Source: Mycobacterium ostraviense | Lineage (GTDB): Bacteria; Actinomycetota; Actinomycetes; Mycobacteriales; Mycobacteriaceae | Direction of reading: 5' to 3' | NCBI RefSeq assembly: GCF_002705925.1 | Contig: NZ_NKRE01000001.1 | Location: 810,838-874,837, forward strand | DNA: 64,000 bases | Part shown: one piece after another, positions 9,284 through 20,078 of the stretch | How the letters are laid out: each line of letters opens with the position of its first letter | Numbering within the stretch: position 1 is the stretch's first letter | Program-made: the position numbers and the translations under genes | The notes under the pieces: generated by a model | What the model was told of the DNA's origin: nothing | The model's input: the letters and a program-made list of their open reading frames with translations, nothing else | Database searches by the model: none

Positions 9284-10213
9284 TCAGGGTACGTCCCGCC
9301 AGGCGCGGATCGCGTGGTCGACCAGGCTGGCGGCCGAGCTGACATCCAGCCAGTGCACCCGGTGGTCACGGCGGAACCAGGACCGCTGCCGTCGCACGTA
9401 ACGACGGGTGCCCATGTAGGTCTGCTCGCGCGCGTCACGCATCTGGGCGGCGGTCCCGCCGGCGTCCAGCGCGGCGATCACCTGGGCATAACCCAGCGCC
9501 CGTGCGGCGGTGACCCCGTCCCGCAGCCCCTCACCGAGCAGCGCGCGAACTTCGGCAACCAGGCCCTGTTCGAACATCGCGTCGGTTCGCCGCGCCAGCC
9601 TTTCGTCGAGAAGTGTTGTGGCGCAGTCTAATCCGACGATAGCGGTGCCCCACCGGGGGGCCCGGATGGGCGGCGCGGACGCCGCGAACGGCCGCCCGGT
9701 GAGTTCGATCACCTCGAGCGCCCGCACGGTTCGGCGCCCATCGGTCGGCAGGATCACCGCGGCCGCGGCCGGGTCGCGGCGAGCCAACTCGGTGTGCAAC
9801 TCGCCCACCCCGACTTCGGCAAGCCGCTGCTCCCATCGGGCGCGCACCGAGGGATCGGTGGCCGGAAACGTCCAGTCGTCGAGCAGCGACTGGACATAGA
9901 GCATCGAGCCGCCCACCACGATCGGCAGCGCTCCCCTGCCCAGGATGTCCGCGATGTCGGCCGCGGCGGCCTGTTGATAGCGCGCGACGGTCGCCGTTTG
10001 GCTGACGTCCAGGACGTCGAGTTGATGATGCGGGATGCCGCGGCGGTCTTCGACGGACAGCTTCGCGGTCCCGATGTCCATGCCGCGGTAGAGCTGCATG
10101 GCGTCGGCGTTGACGATTTCCGCGCCCAGCTCGCCGCTGAGCCGATCGGCGATATCGAGCGCCAGTTGCGATTTGCCGGTCCCCGTCGGCCCGATGATCG
10201 CCAGTGGCCTCAT
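9284..10213 (-). CDS. miaA: tRNA dimethylallyltransferase MiaA
   Basis: 309 residues. The P-loop [11 protein letters not shown] is at the N-terminus, and the DMAPP/tRNA-binding blocks [17 protein letters not shown] and [14 protein letters not shown] follow. It prenylates A37 of tRNAs reading UNN codons; MiaB, encoded at 17826-19454, then methylthiolates the same base. The ATG at 10213 overlaps the upstream stop (ATGA), and MRPLAI matches the family start. Upstream ATG 10222 is less likely. Confidence 0.96.
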   Translation of the reverse strand: MRPLAIIGPTGTGKSQLALDIADRLSGELGAEIVNADAMQLYRGMDIGTAKLSVEDRRGIPHHQLDVLDVSQTATVARYQQAAAADIADILGRGALPIVVGGSMLYVQSLLDDWTFPATDPSVRARWEQRLAEVGVGELHTELARRDPAAAAVILPTDGRRTVRALEVIELTGRPFAASAPPIRAPRWGTAIVGLDCATTLLDERLARRTDAMFEQGLVAEVRALLGEGLRDGVTAARALGYAQVIAALDAGGTAAQMRDAREQTYMGTRRYVRRQRSWFRRDHRVHWLDVSSAASLVDHAIRAWRDVP

Positions 10214-10905
10214 GGCAGCCAAACGCCGACGAAGTACCCCACCCCGTAGGGCGCCCCGCGGTACAGCTCCCTGACCGATTGCGGCCCGGCTTCGGTCAGG
10301 CCCGCCAATACCTGAAACGCCGCCCGCCCGAGGACCCGCGGCGACAACGTGATCAGCGGCGCCACGTCGCCGGCCGCCAGCGCGGCGTCGAGGGCCAGCT
10401 GAACGTCGGCGCCGCCGGGGTCGTAACCGCCCGGGGCCTGGGGCGTCAGGGTGTTGACGCCGTCGGCCACCACCAGCACGCCGATCGGATCAGGCACTCG
10501 GTCGATCTCGGCCCGCAGGTCCCTGCCGCGCGCCAGCGCCGCGTCGACATCGTGGTCGCCGGCATAGACGCGGACCTGTGCGGTGGCCTCCGGCCGTGCC
10601 CGGCCCCGCACCCAGGCCGTCATCAGCGCGCACAGCGGCAACTCGGCCGGCAGTGCCGGCTCGTCGTCACGCAGCGGCGAGAGCCGGACGCGGACGTCGC
10701 TGCCGAAACCCGCGAACGAGCCGACGGCATCGCGGTCCACGACCCCGTCGGCGGCGCCTATCCCAACGGCAACCCACCGCGGCGGCAACATGGCCGCCGC
10801 AGCGGTCACCGCCGCCCGGATGTCGGCCACCTCGTCAGCCGCCGCCCCGGCGAGTTCGGCAACGAGCACCGGCGCGGACGGAACGATCGCGATGGCACCC
10901 AACAC
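10210..10905 (-). CDS. Class III extradiol dioxygenase-like conserved protein (Rv2728c homologue)
   Basis: 231 alanine-rich residues starting [18 protein letters not shown]. The fold pattern ([11 protein letters not shown] at the start, later [13 protein letters not shown]) resembles the extradiol dioxygenase-like LigB/MEMO family. The metal-binding histidines of true dioxygenases are not evident, so catalysis is uncertain. It is translationally coupled to miaA through ATGA, an arrangement kept in mycobacteria. No function is established. Confidence 0.8.
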   Translation of the reverse strand: MLGAIAIVPSAPVLVAELAGAAADEVADIRAAVTAAAAMLPPRWVAVGIGAADGVVDRDAVGSFAGFGSDVRVRLSPLRDDEPALPAELPLCALMTAWVRGRARPEATAQVRVYAGDHDVDAALARGRDLRAEIDRVPDPIGVLVVADGVNTLTPQAPGGYDPGGADVQLALDAALAAGDVAPLITLSPRVLGRAAFQVLAGLTEAGPQSVRELYRGAPYGVGYFVGVWLP

Positions 10906-10975
10906 GCCACCAAACTAACGCGTCGGGCGGTGGACCAGGCGGGCACGCGGGCCCGCGGCAACCCCATCGCGGGGA

Positions 10976-11965
10976 TTACACCGAGGAAGATCCCCAAACC
11001 GGACCGTCGACCACCACGACAGGATCGGCGATCTGACCGCCGCCGGCATCGCGCTTGGCCGACGACGTCGGCGGCGTTGTCAGTATCCTGTCGCGCCCGG
11101 TCTGAGCAACCATGGTCGCGGCCTCGCCACGGGCCAGCGCCACGGTCGCCGCGATCACCGCCGCTACCGCCAGCACCAGCACAATCGCCTCCGGGCCGCT
11201 GGCTTCCAAAGTCTCGCCGAGCACGGTAACGCCCAGAACCGCCGCCACCACGGGCTTGGCGACGGTGATCGTGGGTAGCGAGGCGGTCAGCGCACCAGCG
11301 CGAAAAGCGGACTGCTGGAAAATCATGCCGGCCAATGCCGCCAAGAGCCACGGGTAGAACTCCGGTGCACGCAGCACCGCGCCCAGGCCGTCTTCGGCAA
11401 CCTCGACCACGCCCTTGGTCAGTACGGCGAACAACGCCAGCGAGGCACCCGACACCACCGCCAGCAACACCGCCGCTTGGGGGCGGCCGACGCATAACCG
11501 GGCGGCAAGAACGCACGACACCAAAATCGGGCCCAGGACCACGCCGACGATGACCCAGGTGTGCAGCGGGGCGCGCTGGTGGCCGGCCGCCGGATCTCCG
11601 ACGATGATGACCATCGCCAGCGCGGCCGCCAAGGCCACCGCCCACATCCACTCCCAGCGGGTGATCCGGTGATGCGCGAACCGCGCGTAGATGGGCAGGG
11701 CGAACAGCAGCGCGGTGACCTGCAACGCGGTCACCAGCATCACCGACGCCCACGCCAGTGCCAATGCCTGCAGGCTGTAATTGAGAACCGCGGCCGCACC
11801 GCCCAGCCACCACCGGCCGTCACGCAGAGACAAGCCGAACAACCTCAGGTGACCTACCTGCTTGTCGGTAATCTCCTGGGCGGATCGCTGGCGAATAACG
11901 TCGCCCACCGCCGATGCCAGCGCCGCGCACAATGCGATCAGCGCGGCAACCTCAACCTTGGACAT
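10976..11965 (-). CDS. DMT-type integral membrane transporter (Rv2729c homologue)
   Basis: 329 residues with 9-10 predicted helices in two similar halves, typical of EamA/DMT permeases. Visible blocks are LQALALAWASVMLVTALQVT, TKGVVEVAEDGLGAVL and GALTASLPTITVAKPVVAAV. The substrate is unknown. A second gene, 12411-13313, encodes a clear paralogue in the same orientation. A hydrophilic tail of about 40 residues follows the last helix. The start MSKVEVAALIALCAALAS puts a membrane helix at the very N-terminus. Confidence 0.88.
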   Translation of the reverse strand: MSKVEVAALIALCAALASAVGDVIRQRSAQEITDKQVGHLRLFGLSLRDGRWWLGGAAAVLNYSLQALALAWASVMLVTALQVTALLFALPIYARFAHHRITRWEWMWAVALAAALAMVIIVGDPAAGHQRAPLHTWVIVGVVLGPILVSCVLAARLCVGRPQAAVLLAVVSGASLALFAVLTKGVVEVAEDGLGAVLRAPEFYPWLLAALAGMIFQQSAFRAGALTASLPTITVAKPVVAAVLGVTVLGETLEASGPEAIVLVLAVAAVIAATVALARGEAATMVAQTGRDRILTTPPTSSAKRDAGGGQIADPVVVVDGPVWGSSSV

Positions 11966-12410
11966 GGCCGACCCTCCACCTCTCGCTCGGCTACCAGCGT
12001 TCCCCCGGTCAGCTGCACGTACACCCGTTGTTCGCTAGCAGTTCACTGAAAATCCTATGGCGGCGCTCACACTTTCTTGTGCTGGTTGCTTGTTGTGCGC
12101 CTCCGCATACTTCCGCAACGACCTATGCACGAGTTGTCATCAGCTATGCGGCAGCTATGAAACCCCCATGATCGAAGGGCAAACCGAGAACTCCGATATC
12201 TCTGCCCCACCAGTCAGCGCCGGACGAGGCGCCCATACCCCACCGCTGACACCTGCTGGTCCGGCCCAGGCGGCCCCCATGCCGCCGATTCGCCGATGTT
12301 CTGCGCCACGTTACCGGCCATGGGAGGGGCGTCACGCGTACCCGCCCAACGGCAACCGAACTGTTACCGGCATCCTGGCCGATGACGTGAAATCGGGGCG
12401 GCAAAAGCCT
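11966..12410. other. Intergenic region between the two DMT paralogues
   Basis: 445 bp. It should hold the promoter of the 10976-11965 gene. A rightward frame at 12057-12554 is open but has no family features and runs into the opposing gene. I see no RNA gene or repeat. Confidence 0.5.
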
Positions 12411-13313
12411 TTACGAGACCGCAAGCTGGCCTGGCACGTTCAGATCGCCGACAGGTGTGGCCATCATGGCCGCCTCGTCGCGGGCCAGGGCCACCGTCGC
12501 GACAACCACCACCGCCACCGCAACCGCCAGCGTGAACAGCTGCCTTTCACCTGAGTGGACCACCTCGTCGAGCACGGTGATGCCCAGCACTGACGCGATC
12601 ACCGGTCTGGCCACCGTGATCGTCGGCAGTGATCCGGTCAGCGAACCCGCCCTCAGCGACGATTGTTGCAGCATCAGCCCGATCGGCAGGACCAACATCC
12701 AGCCATAGAACTCGGGAGTCCGAAACATCGCCTCGAACCCGTGCGCCAGTTCGGCCACGACTCCCTTGGTCAGCACGGTGAACACCGCCAACGCTGCCGA
12801 CGACGCGAGCGCCAGCAACACCGCCGCCGCTGGACCCGACCAGGCGCGCGCGCCAACCACACACAGCAGCACCGCCGGAACGATCACGACCGCGACCACG
12901 GCCCAGTCCGACAGCGGAGCACGGGCGTGGCCGGCCGTCGGATCGCCCACCAGAACAATGACGGCAACCGCCCCGGCCAGCAATGCCGCCCACATCCACT
13001 CCCTGGCGGTGCACCGGTGGTGGGCCATGCGAGCGTCGATCGGCAAGGCGAACAGCAGCGCCGTAGCCTGCAGGGACTGCACCAACACCACCGACCCCAT
13101 GGTCAGTGCCACCGCCTGTAGACCGAAACTGCCCAGGGCGGCCAGGCTGCCCAGCCACCACAGGGCGTGGCGCAGCGAGAGATGGAACAACGTAAAGTGG
13201 CCGACTTCCTCGTCGGTGACCTGCTGAGCAGACCGCTGAAGGGTCACATATCCGACGCCGGCCAGCAACGCAGCGCCCACCGCGAGCAATGTCGCGAACT
13301 CGACGTTGGCCAA
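12411..13313 (-). CDS. DMT-type integral membrane transporter, tandem paralogue
   Basis: 300 residues, about nine helices. It aligns along its whole length with the 10976-11965 product: FAVLTKGVVEVA against FTVLTKGVVAEL, and LTASLPTITVAKPV against LTGSLPTITVARPV. Start MANVEFATLLAVGAALLAG. As I remember, M. tuberculosis has only one such gene here, so this is either an old duplication kept in this lineage or a copy lost from MTBC. Substrate unknown. Confidence 0.87.
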   Translation of the reverse strand: MANVEFATLLAVGAALLAGVGYVTLQRSAQQVTDEEVGHFTLFHLSLRHALWWLGSLAALGSFGLQAVALTMGSVVLVQSLQATALLFALPIDARMAHHRCTAREWMWAALLAGAVAVIVLVGDPTAGHARAPLSDWAVVAVVIVPAVLLCVVGARAWSGPAAAVLLALASSAALAVFTVLTKGVVAELAHGFEAMFRTPEFYGWMLVLPIGLMLQQSSLRAGSLTGSLPTITVARPVIASVLGITVLDEVVHSGERQLFTLAVAVAVVVVATVALARDEAAMMATPVGDLNVPGQLAVS

Positions 13314-13901
13314 GATGACCTCCCTGCGAACGGCCGGAAGCGCTCAGACGAACATCTGCTACACAGTTGTTCAATAATGACTCTTGTGCGCCGGTTAAGC
13401 ATCACAACGGGACTTTCCGATCGAAATAGCTCATTTGCCGCCGGCGCCGCACTTTGCCGACCACAACGCAGCGATGTCCGCGACGATGCGAATCACGGTG
13501 CCGTCAAGTCCCGCCTCGCTCCGCAGCCGAAAATCCGACTCGGGCAGCAAAGCGACCCGCGATCAGCGCCGACGGTGTGCAACGCCGCTGACAGCGGCGA
13601 TCCGGGCCCCACGCCGATCACCGTCGAACACCACAAATCGGGCGTCAGTCGTGCTGCGCGCACACACCGCACGGTCGGGTTGCGGCACCGGCGTGGCCGA
13701 TCACCCGCGCCCATCCGCTACCGCCGCGGGGCGGCCCAGCTAACGGAACGATTGCAGCTGTGGGACGGATGCTTCATTTTTGGTGCGCCCGCTACAGCAA
13801 GCAATTACCGTCATGGTTGCTAGGCCGGGGTGTGCGGTCAGCAGGCCGGCCGGTGAGTATGGCTTGCTGGTGCGATTACCCGTTGGTTTGAGGAGTCGGC
13901 G
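13314..13901. other. Intergenic region with a possible decayed leftward reading frame
   Basis: 588 bp between the divergent transporter and kinase genes. On the minus strand the frame closing at 13431 reads protein-like (VALLPESDFRLRSEAGL, VIRIVADIAALWSA), preceded in the same frame by a TGA near 13556 and by RFVVFDGDRRGARIAAVSG. This could be a small decayed gene, but no family is recognised. The kinase ribosome site (GAGGAG) is at its right end. Confidence 0.25.
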
Positions 13902-15686
13902 ATGAGTGCCTCCACGCGAGGTTCGCGAGTGGGTACCCGGTTCGGGCCCTACTACCTCAAGCGGCTGCTGGGTACCGGCGGGATGGGCGAGGTCTACGAG
14001 GCTGTCGACACCGTCAGACAGCGGGTAGTGGCGCTGAAACTGATGTCGGAGTCGCTGAGCCACGATCCGGTGTTCCGCATGCGGATGCAACGCGAAGCCC
14101 GCAACGCGGGCAGGCTGCAGGAACCGCACGTGGTGCCCATCCACGATTACGGAGAAATCGACGGGCAACTGTACTTGGACATGCGCTTGATCGAGGGCAC
14201 CCACCTGGCGCTGTTGTTGGAACGGTTCGGCCCGGTCACGCCCCCGTGGGCGGTGGCCCTGGTGCATCAGGTGGCCTCGGCGTTGGACGCGGCGCATGCG
14301 GCCGGGGTGATGCACCGCGACGTCAAGCCGGAGAACATCCTGGTCACCCGCGACGACTTCGTGTACCTGGTCGATTTCGGGATCGCCAGCGCGGCAACGG
14401 ACGAGAAGCTGACCCAACTCGGCAGTGCGGTGGGGACTTGGCGGTATATGGCCCCGGAACGATTTTCCGATGCCGAGGTGACGCACCGCGCCGACATCTA
14501 TTCCTTGACCTGCGTGCTGCACGAGTGCTTGACCGGGACGCCGCCCTATCGGGCCGACAGCGCCGGCATGCTGATCACCGCCCACCTGATGGCACCGATT
14601 CCACGCCCCAGCCAGTTACGCCCCGGGATCCCCGCCGCTTTCGACGCGGTGATCGCACGAGGGATGGCCAAACGGCCGGAGGACCGCTACGCAAGCGCGG
14701 GCGACTTGGCGCTGGCGGCTCATCAAGCACTCAGTGGGCCCCACCAGGTCCAGGAGTTTCGCATCCTCAAGCGCAGCGAGGAGGCTGGGGGCCTGTACGG
14801 CGACGTCCTGGCTGAAGACATCACCGGCGTCATCTACGGGAGTCTTTCGACCTCCACCCCATCGGCGCCCACCCCGGTAGCGGCGACGCCGCAGCCGGAC
14901 CTCAATGTGTCCGGGCCGCTGGCACTTCCGTCACTTCCGACGTCGGAGGTGAACGTTTCGTCGTCCAATCCGGAGGCCAGCTCCTGGCCCGGCGTGGCCA
15001 GCACCCCACCACCGCAGCCACCGCCACCGCCGCCGCAGCCACCATCGCAAAAAGCGGATGCCACGCCACCTTCCGGCCGGCGCGCGCCGTCGTTTTCCGG
15101 GCGCCTGCGCAACCCGTGGTTACTGCTGGCGGCCGCAGCTCTGGCGGTATTGCTGGTGTTCGCGGCGCAGGGGATCTGGCTTACCGTTCGGCCGAACACG
15201 GCGTCGGGTCCCCGGACGGTCACGGCCTCACCGTTACCGACGTCTCCCGCTTCGACGGCATCCGCAGACGCGTTGGCCCGGCTACTCAGCCTGCTGCCGT
15301 TGGGGTACGCACCAGGCACCTGCAGGCCTTTCCTGCCGCCCAAAGACGCACTGGCCAGGGTCATCTGCGACAAGAACGTCGACGCCGGCGGACCATCCCG
15401 GGCGATTTACACACTGTTCGGGGAAACCGCCACCTTGCGCCAATTCTTCGACGGACTGCTGCGAACCGACATCATGGTCAACTGTCCCGGGGAATCCAAG
15501 TCGCCGACGGGTTGGCATCGCCCCGAGAGCCCACAAGTGGGCGGCATGGTCTTTTGCGCGGTCCAGGAAAGCAGCCCGACGGTGGTATGGACCAACGAGG
15601 CCCAACTGATGATCTTCCTCGCCCAGGGGGATCCCGAGGGACCCAACCTCGACCAGCTCTACGCCTGGTGGAAAAAGCACTGGTGA
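13902..15686 (+). CDS. Transmembrane Ser/Thr protein kinase (Pkn family)
   Basis: 594 residues, receptor-like. Kinase domain residues about 15-275: P-loop GTGGMGEVY, catalytic Lys46 (VALKLM), HRDVKPEN with Asp140, DFG Asp158 and a GTWRYMAPER activation segment, so it is an RD kinase. A Pro-rich linker (370-385) leads to one membrane helix (about 404-428) and an external domain of about 165 residues with four cysteines, possibly two disulfides, as in the PknE/PknF group. It presumably senses an external cue and phosphorylates cytoplasmic proteins. The start is supported by GAGGAG 8 bp upstream. As I recall, M. tuberculosis has no kinase gene at this position. Confidence 0.93.
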   Translation: MSASTRGSRVGTRFGPYYLKRLLGTGGMGEVYEAVDTVRQRVVALKLMSESLSHDPVFRMRMQREARNAGRLQEPHVVPIHDYGEIDGQLYLDMRLIEGTHLALLLERFGPVTPPWAVALVHQVASALDAAHAAGVMHRDVKPENILVTRDDFVYLVDFGIASAATDEKLTQLGSAVGTWRYMAPERFSDAEVTHRADIYSLTCVLHECLTGTPPYRADSAGMLITAHLMAPIPRPSQLRPGIPAAFDAVIARGMAKRPEDRYASAGDLALAAHQALSGPHQVQEFRILKRSEEAGGLYGDVLAEDITGVIYGSLSTSTPSAPTPVAATPQPDLNVSGPLALPSLPTSEVNVSSSNPEASSWPGVASTPPPQPPPPPPQPPSQKADATPPSGRRAPSFSGRLRNPWLLLAAAALAVLLVFAAQGIWLTVRPNTASGPRTVTASPLPTSPASTASADALARLLSLLPLGYAPGTCRPFLPPKDALARVICDKNVDAGGPSRAIYTLFGETATLRQFFDGLLRTDIMVNCPGESKSPTGWHRPESPQVGGMVFCAVQESSPTVVWTNEAQLMIFLAQGDPEGPNLDQLYAWWKKHW

Positions 15687-15884
15687 CCGGACCGCCCGTG
15701 CTGCGACACCGAATGAGGTGCCGGCGCACGGCCCAGCAAGCTGCTTCAATACTGTTGGAGCCGGTCGGAAACCCTGGTGACGCATAGGGGCCCATCAGAC
15801 CTGCCGGCCGTAAGGTGCCGCTTCGCGCGGCCGATGCGCGGGTGTCCAACGCGCGAAAGGGTGCAAAGGGTAGGTGACGAGCAC

Positions 15885-17231
15885 ATGACGGCTGACGAGC
15901 CCCGCAGCAGCGATCCGCACCCGCCGGTTTCGAGGCCGGTTCCAGGCCCCGTGCCGCGTCCGGGACCGCGCCCGGGTCCGGTGTCGCGGCCCGTCCGGCA
16001 CCCGGTGGCAGCACCCCCGCACAGCGATCCGCACCGTTTCGGGCGTGTCGACGACGACGGCACGGTGTGGCTGATCACCTCGGCCGGTGAGCGTGTCGTC
16101 GGCAGCTGGCAGGCGGGCGATCCCGAAGCTGCATTTGCGCATTTCGGCAGGCGGTTCGACGACCTGAGCACCGAGGTCACGCTGATGGAAGAGCGGCTGG
16201 CCTCGGGCACCGGGGATGCCCGAAAAATCCGGGCCAACGCCGTGGCAGTGGCCGAGACCTTGCCCACGGCAAGCGTATTGGGCGATGTCGAGGCGCTTGC
16301 GGAAAGGCTGAACTCCCTTCGAGAGCGGGCCGAGGCCGTCGTCGCGGCGGACCGCTCCAGACGCGACGAGCACCGTGCCGCACAGACCGCGCGCAAGGAG
16401 GCACTGGCCGCCGAAGCCGAGGAGTTGGCGGCTAACTCCACCCAGTGGAAGGCCGCCGGTGATCGGATGCGGGCGATCCTCGACGAATGGAAGACGATCA
16501 CCGGTCTGGATCGCAAGGTCGACGACGCGCTGTGGAAGCGGTATTCGGCGGCCCGCGAGACGTTCAACCGCCGGCGCGGATCCCACTTCGCCGAACTCGA
16601 CCGGGAGCGATCCGGTGTCCGTCAGACCAAGGAACGGCTCTGCGAGCGCGCCGAGGAGTTGTGCGGCTCGACGGACTGGACCGCCACCAGTGCGGAATTC
16701 CGCAAGCTGCTCACCGAATGGAAAGCCGCCGGACGGGCCAGCAAGGACGTGGACGACGCGCTGTGGCACCGTTTCAAGGCCGCCCAGGATGCGTTCTTCA
16801 CCGCCCGCAACGCTGCGACCGCGGAAAAAGACGCCGAGCTGCAAGCCAATGCTGCGGCCAAAGAAGCACTGCTGGCCCAAGCCGAAAAGCTAGACACCGG
16901 CAACCTTGACGCGGCCCGGGCGGCGCTGCGGGCCATTACCGACAAGTGGGACGCGATCGGCCGAGTACCGCGTGAGCGATCACCCGAGTTGGAGCGCCGC
17001 CTGCGCGCGGTGGAGAAAAAGGTGCGCGACGCCGGCGAATCGGATTGGGCGGATCCGCAGGCCCAGGCACGCGCCGAACAATTCCGCGCCCGCGCCGAGC
17101 AGTTCGAACAGCAGGCCGCGAAAGCCGCCGCCGCTGGCAGGACCAAGGAAGCCGAAGAGGCCAAGGCGAACGCCGAACAGTGGCGGCAGTGGGCCGAAGC
17201 TGCCGCTGACGCGCTGAGCCGCAGATCCTAG
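15885..17231 (+). CDS. DUF349 helical-repeat protein (Rv2731 homologue)
   Basis: 448 residues from ATG 15885, where homology ([12 protein letters not shown]) starts. The N-terminal 45 residues are Pro/Arg-rich, a [18 protein letters not shown] block follows, and then several 70-residue alpha-helical DUF349 repeats recur ([28 protein letters not shown]). The last 120 residues are Ala/Glu/Gln-rich coiled coil. Probably a cytoplasmic scaffold or nucleic-acid-associated protein; function unknown. It converges on the Rv2732c homologue with a 4-bp overlap of the stop regions. Confidence 0.85.
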   Translation: MTADEPRSSDPHPPVSRPVPGPVPRPGPRPGPVSRPVRHPVAAPPHSDPHRFGRVDDDGTVWLITSAGERVVGSWQAGDPEAAFAHFGRRFDDLSTEVTLMEERLASGTGDARKIRANAVAVAETLPTASVLGDVEALAERLNSLRERAEAVVAADRSRRDEHRAAQTARKEALAAEAEELAANSTQWKAAGDRMRAILDEWKTITGLDRKVDDALWKRYSAARETFNRRRGSHFAELDRERSGVRQTKERLCERAEELCGSTDWTATSAEFRKLLTEWKAAGRASKDVDDALWHRFKAAQDAFFTARNAATAEKDAELQANAAAKEALLAQAEKLDTGNLDAARAALRAITDKWDAIGRVPRERSPELERRLRAVEKKVRDAGESDWADPQAQARAEQFRARAEQFEQQAAKAAAAGRTKEAEEAKANAEQWRQWAEAAADALSRRS

Positions 17232-17842
17232 CGGTCCCTGCCGTTGGCAGCGGTCCCGTCACCGGGCTGGTCGGGCTCGTCCAGACTGTCCAACAGTGTT
17301 TTGGATTGTTGCTGTGCCGCCAAGCGGCGACGCTGTTCCTCGGCGGCGAGTTGCACGATGGTGCGCTGCCATACCAGCCGTGCCCAGTGAAACGTCAGAA
17401 GCATCACGGTGATCCACGACACGATCAGCCCGATACCCGGCCCCGGGTGACCCACGGCGACGGTCTGGCGCGACCACACCGCCAACAGGCCGGTGGCACT
17501 GGCCAGTGCCGACCCGACGAGCGCGATCCAGGCCAGCGCCCAGCGCCTCGTCATCAAGGCCAACATCGAGAAGCCCACCCCGAAAACCAGTGTCAACCAG
17601 GCAAAGACCCGTGACGGTAACGCCACCGCCGCGGCGGCGGCGCCGTGGCTGCTGAACAGCACATCCCATCCCCGCACGCTGCCGGTGTGCGGCAAGATGA
17701 ACGATCCCACCAATACGAACACCAGGATCGCGACCACGAAACCTCTCGCGCCAGGCTCGATCTCACCTGCTACTCGGCGCTCTGCCGCCTCGATTTCGGA
17801 CCGGTAGGCATCGAAGTCGGCCACGTCAACTGCTCCGTTCAT
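17228..17842 (-). CDS. Conserved membrane protein (Rv2732c homologue)
   Basis: 204 residues from ATG 17842, the length I recall for M. tuberculosis. A polar N-terminus ([20 protein letters not shown]) precedes four hydrophobic helices, among them [16 protein letters not shown] and [18 protein letters not shown], and a basic Gln-rich tail. It overlaps the end of miaB by 17 bp, so co-transcription is likely. Family known only from actinobacteria; function not known. Confidence 0.85.
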   Translation of the reverse strand: MNGAVDVADFDAYRSEIEAAERRVAGEIEPGARGFVVAILVFVLVGSFILPHTGSVRGWDVLFSSHGAAAAAVALPSRVFAWLTLVFGVGFSMLALMTRRWALAWIALVGSALASATGLLAVWSRQTVAVGHPGPGIGLIVSWITVMLLTFHWARLVWQRTIVQLAAEEQRRRLAAQQQSKTLLDSLDEPDQPGDGTAANGRDR

Positions 17843-19454
17843 CGCAAGACCCGTTACCCGGATCGTCCGTCTGGCCGCACCCGGAGCCGCAACCCGCGGG
17901 ATCGGCGGCGACGGGCCGTCCGACACCGGGCATGCCGAGCCCGACGCCGGGTGATCGCGGTCCGCCGGTATAGGCGTCGCCGGCGCGCTGTCCGCCGGCG
18001 TAGGCGTCGCCGGCGCGGGTGCGGCGGTGAGTAGTGATGCCCGCGTCGGCGATGAGATGGTGTGGTGCGGCGCCGGTGATCTGTGTGGTGATGATGTCGC
18101 CGGGACGCACGTGTTGATCGCCTGCTCGGAAATGGACCAGTCGCCCGTCGCGCGCCCGCCCACTCATGCGGGAGGTGCGAGTGTCCTTGCGTCCTTCACC
18201 GGTGGCGACCAACACCTCGACGGTCTGCCCGACGAGCTCTCTGTTGCCCTCGAGCGAGATCTGCTCCTGCAACTCGATGAGCCGCTCATAGCGTTGCTGC
18301 ACAACGGCTTTCGGCAATTGTTCTTCGAAGTCTGCGGCTGGAGTACCGGGGCGTTTGGAGTACTGAAAGGTAAACGCCGCCGCGAATCGGGCCTGGCGCA
18401 CCACATCGAGGGTGGCCGCGAAGTCCTCCTCCGTCTCACCGGGAAAGCCCACGATCAGGTCGGTGGTGATGGCGGCGTGCGGCATCGCGGCACGAACTCG
18501 TTCAATGATGCCGAGATAACGTTCGGCCCGGTAGGACCGCCGCATCGCGCGCAACACCCGGTCCGACCCGGATTGCAACGGCATGTGCAGCGCGGGGCAG
18601 ACATTGGGTGTCTGCGCCATCGCCTCGATCACGTCGTCGGTGAACTCGGCGGGATGCGGAGAGGTGAACCGCACGCGTTCCAAGCCCGGTATGCGGCCGG
18701 TGGCGCGCAGCAATTCGGCGAACGCGCCCCGGTTGCGCGGCAACGCGGAGTCGGCGAACGAGACGCCGTAGGCGTTGACATTTTGTCCAAGCAGCGTGAT
18801 TTCGAGCACGCCCGTGTCCACCAGCGACCGCACCTCGGCCAAGACATCGGCGGGGCTGCGGTCGATCTCCCTACCGCGCAGCGACGGAACGATGCAGAAG
18901 GTGCAGCTGTTGTTGCAGCCGACCGAGATGGAAACCCAAGCGGCATAAGCGGATTCGCGAGCACTCGGTAACGACGACGGGAACTGCTGCAACGCCTCGG
19001 CGATTTCGACTTGGGCGACCTTGTTGTGCCGGGCCCGGTCGAGCAATGTCGGCAGCGATCCGATGTTGTGGGTTCCGAAGACGACGTCAACCCACGGCGC
19101 CCTGCGCAGCACCACGTCGCGATCTTTCTGGGCCAGGCAACCGCCGACCGCGATCTGCATGTCCGGATTGGTGCGCTTACGCGGGGCCAGGTGGCTGAGG
19201 TTGCCGTACAGCTTGTTGTCGGCGTTCTCGCGAACGGCGCAGGTGTTGAACACCACGACGTCGGCGTCTCCAAAATCTGAGCCGTCGGCTGCACGCTGGT
19301 AGCCGGCAGCTTCGAGGAGGCCCGCCAAACGCTCGGAGTCGTGGACGTTCATCTGGCAGCCGTAGGTGCGGACCTGATAGGTACGTGCGGCAGTGGCCGC
19401 GGCGTTTCCCGCCACATTCGCAGCATCGGCCCGCTGCGCCACCGTCGAAGTCAC
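17826..19454 (-). CDS. miaB: tRNA-2-methylthio-N6-dimethylallyladenosine synthase MiaB
   Basis: 542 residues from GTG 19454. An MTTase N-terminal domain with [14 protein letters not shown] supplies the first 4Fe-4S cysteines. The radical-SAM cluster is CNNSCTFC, and a TRAM domain ([16 protein letters not shown]) lies near residues 395-460. It adds the methylthio group to the A37 that MiaA prenylates. The C-terminal tail contains short imperfect repeats ([18 protein letters not shown]) and two cysteines (CGSGCG). The exact start is uncertain: no ribosome site is obvious and longer frames exist. Confidence 0.93.
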   Translation of the reverse strand: MTSTVAQRADAANVAGNAAATAARTYQVRTYGCQMNVHDSERLAGLLEAAGYQRAADGSDFGDADVVVFNTCAVRENADNKLYGNLSHLAPRKRTNPDMQIAVGGCLAQKDRDVVLRRAPWVDVVFGTHNIGSLPTLLDRARHNKVAQVEIAEALQQFPSSLPSARESAYAAWVSISVGCNNSCTFCIVPSLRGREIDRSPADVLAEVRSLVDTGVLEITLLGQNVNAYGVSFADSALPRNRGAFAELLRATGRIPGLERVRFTSPHPAEFTDDVIEAMAQTPNVCPALHMPLQSGSDRVLRAMRRSYRAERYLGIIERVRAAMPHAAITTDLIVGFPGETEEDFAATLDVVRQARFAAAFTFQYSKRPGTPAADFEEQLPKAVVQQRYERLIELQEQISLEGNRELVGQTVEVLVATGEGRKDTRTSRMSGRARDGRLVHFRAGDQHVRPGDIITTQITGAAPHHLIADAGITTHRRTRAGDAYAGGQRAGDAYTGGPRSPGVGLGMPGVGRPVAADPAGCGSGCGQTDDPGNGSCDERSS

Positions 19455-19544
19455 GGGGTCATGGTACGGCGACCGGCCGGTTGGCGCCGGGCCGGATGGC
19501 GCGGCCCCACGCCTGGCAGGGCGCATCGGGACTCGGCGGCGGCC

Positions 19545-20078
19545 CTAGACGCGCCGACGCTCCCGTTCTGCGGCCAGCTCGGCGGCCACCACCTCGCACG
19601 CCACCGTCTGGCTATAGCCGCGACGGGCCAGCATCGCCACCAGCCGGCGGCTGACCCGCGTGTCATCATCGCCCAGCGTTTCCCGCCGCAGCCTGGTCCG
19701 TACCAGTTGCTCGGCCCGTTCCCGTTCGGCGGTTGAATCGATCCCGGCCAGCACCGTGGTGATTACGTCGTTGTCGACGCCCTTGGTGTGCAGCTCAGCA
19801 GCCAACGCGCGCTTGCTTTTTCCCGCGTTGGCCCGCCGGGACTGCACCCATTGTTCGGCGAAGTCGGTGTCGTCCACCAGACCAACAGCGGCCAGCCGAT
19901 CCAAGACCCGGTTGCTGACGTCGTCGGGGTATCCGCGCTTGGCCAGCTGGCCGGACAACTCGGCGCGAGTCCGTGATCGCGCGGTGAGCAGGCGCAGGCA
20001 CAATGCCCGCGCCTGCTCTTCGCGGGATGGCTCAGAAGTCGACGGGGGCGGGCAAGACGTCGACATTTGAGGGGTCAT
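19545..20078 (-). CDS. recX: RecX, regulator of RecA
   Basis: 177 residues made of the three-helix repeats of the family: [15 protein letters not shown], then [22 protein letters not shown] and the closing [21 protein letters not shown]. RecX binds inside the RecA filament and inhibits ATPase and strand exchange. It starts inside the last codons of recA (47-bp overlap, different frame), an overlap also known from M. tuberculosis, so both come from one SOS-induced mRNA. Confidence 0.95.
   Translation of the reverse strand: MTPQMSTSCPPPSTSEPSREEQARALCLRLLTARSRTRAELSGQLAKRGYPDDVSNRVLDRLAAVGLVDDTDFAEQWVQSRRANAGKSKRALAAELHTKGVDNDVITTVLAGIDSTAERERAEQLVRTRLRRETLGDDDTRVSRRLVAMLARRGYSQTVACEVVAAELAAERERRRV

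Noticed and set aside
12057..12554. Rightward frame MAALTLSCAGCLLCASAYF...
   Set aside because: The hydrophobic, Cys-containing start hints at a lipoprotein signal, but there is no ribosome site, the rest is low-complexity and the end overlaps the opposing transporter gene.
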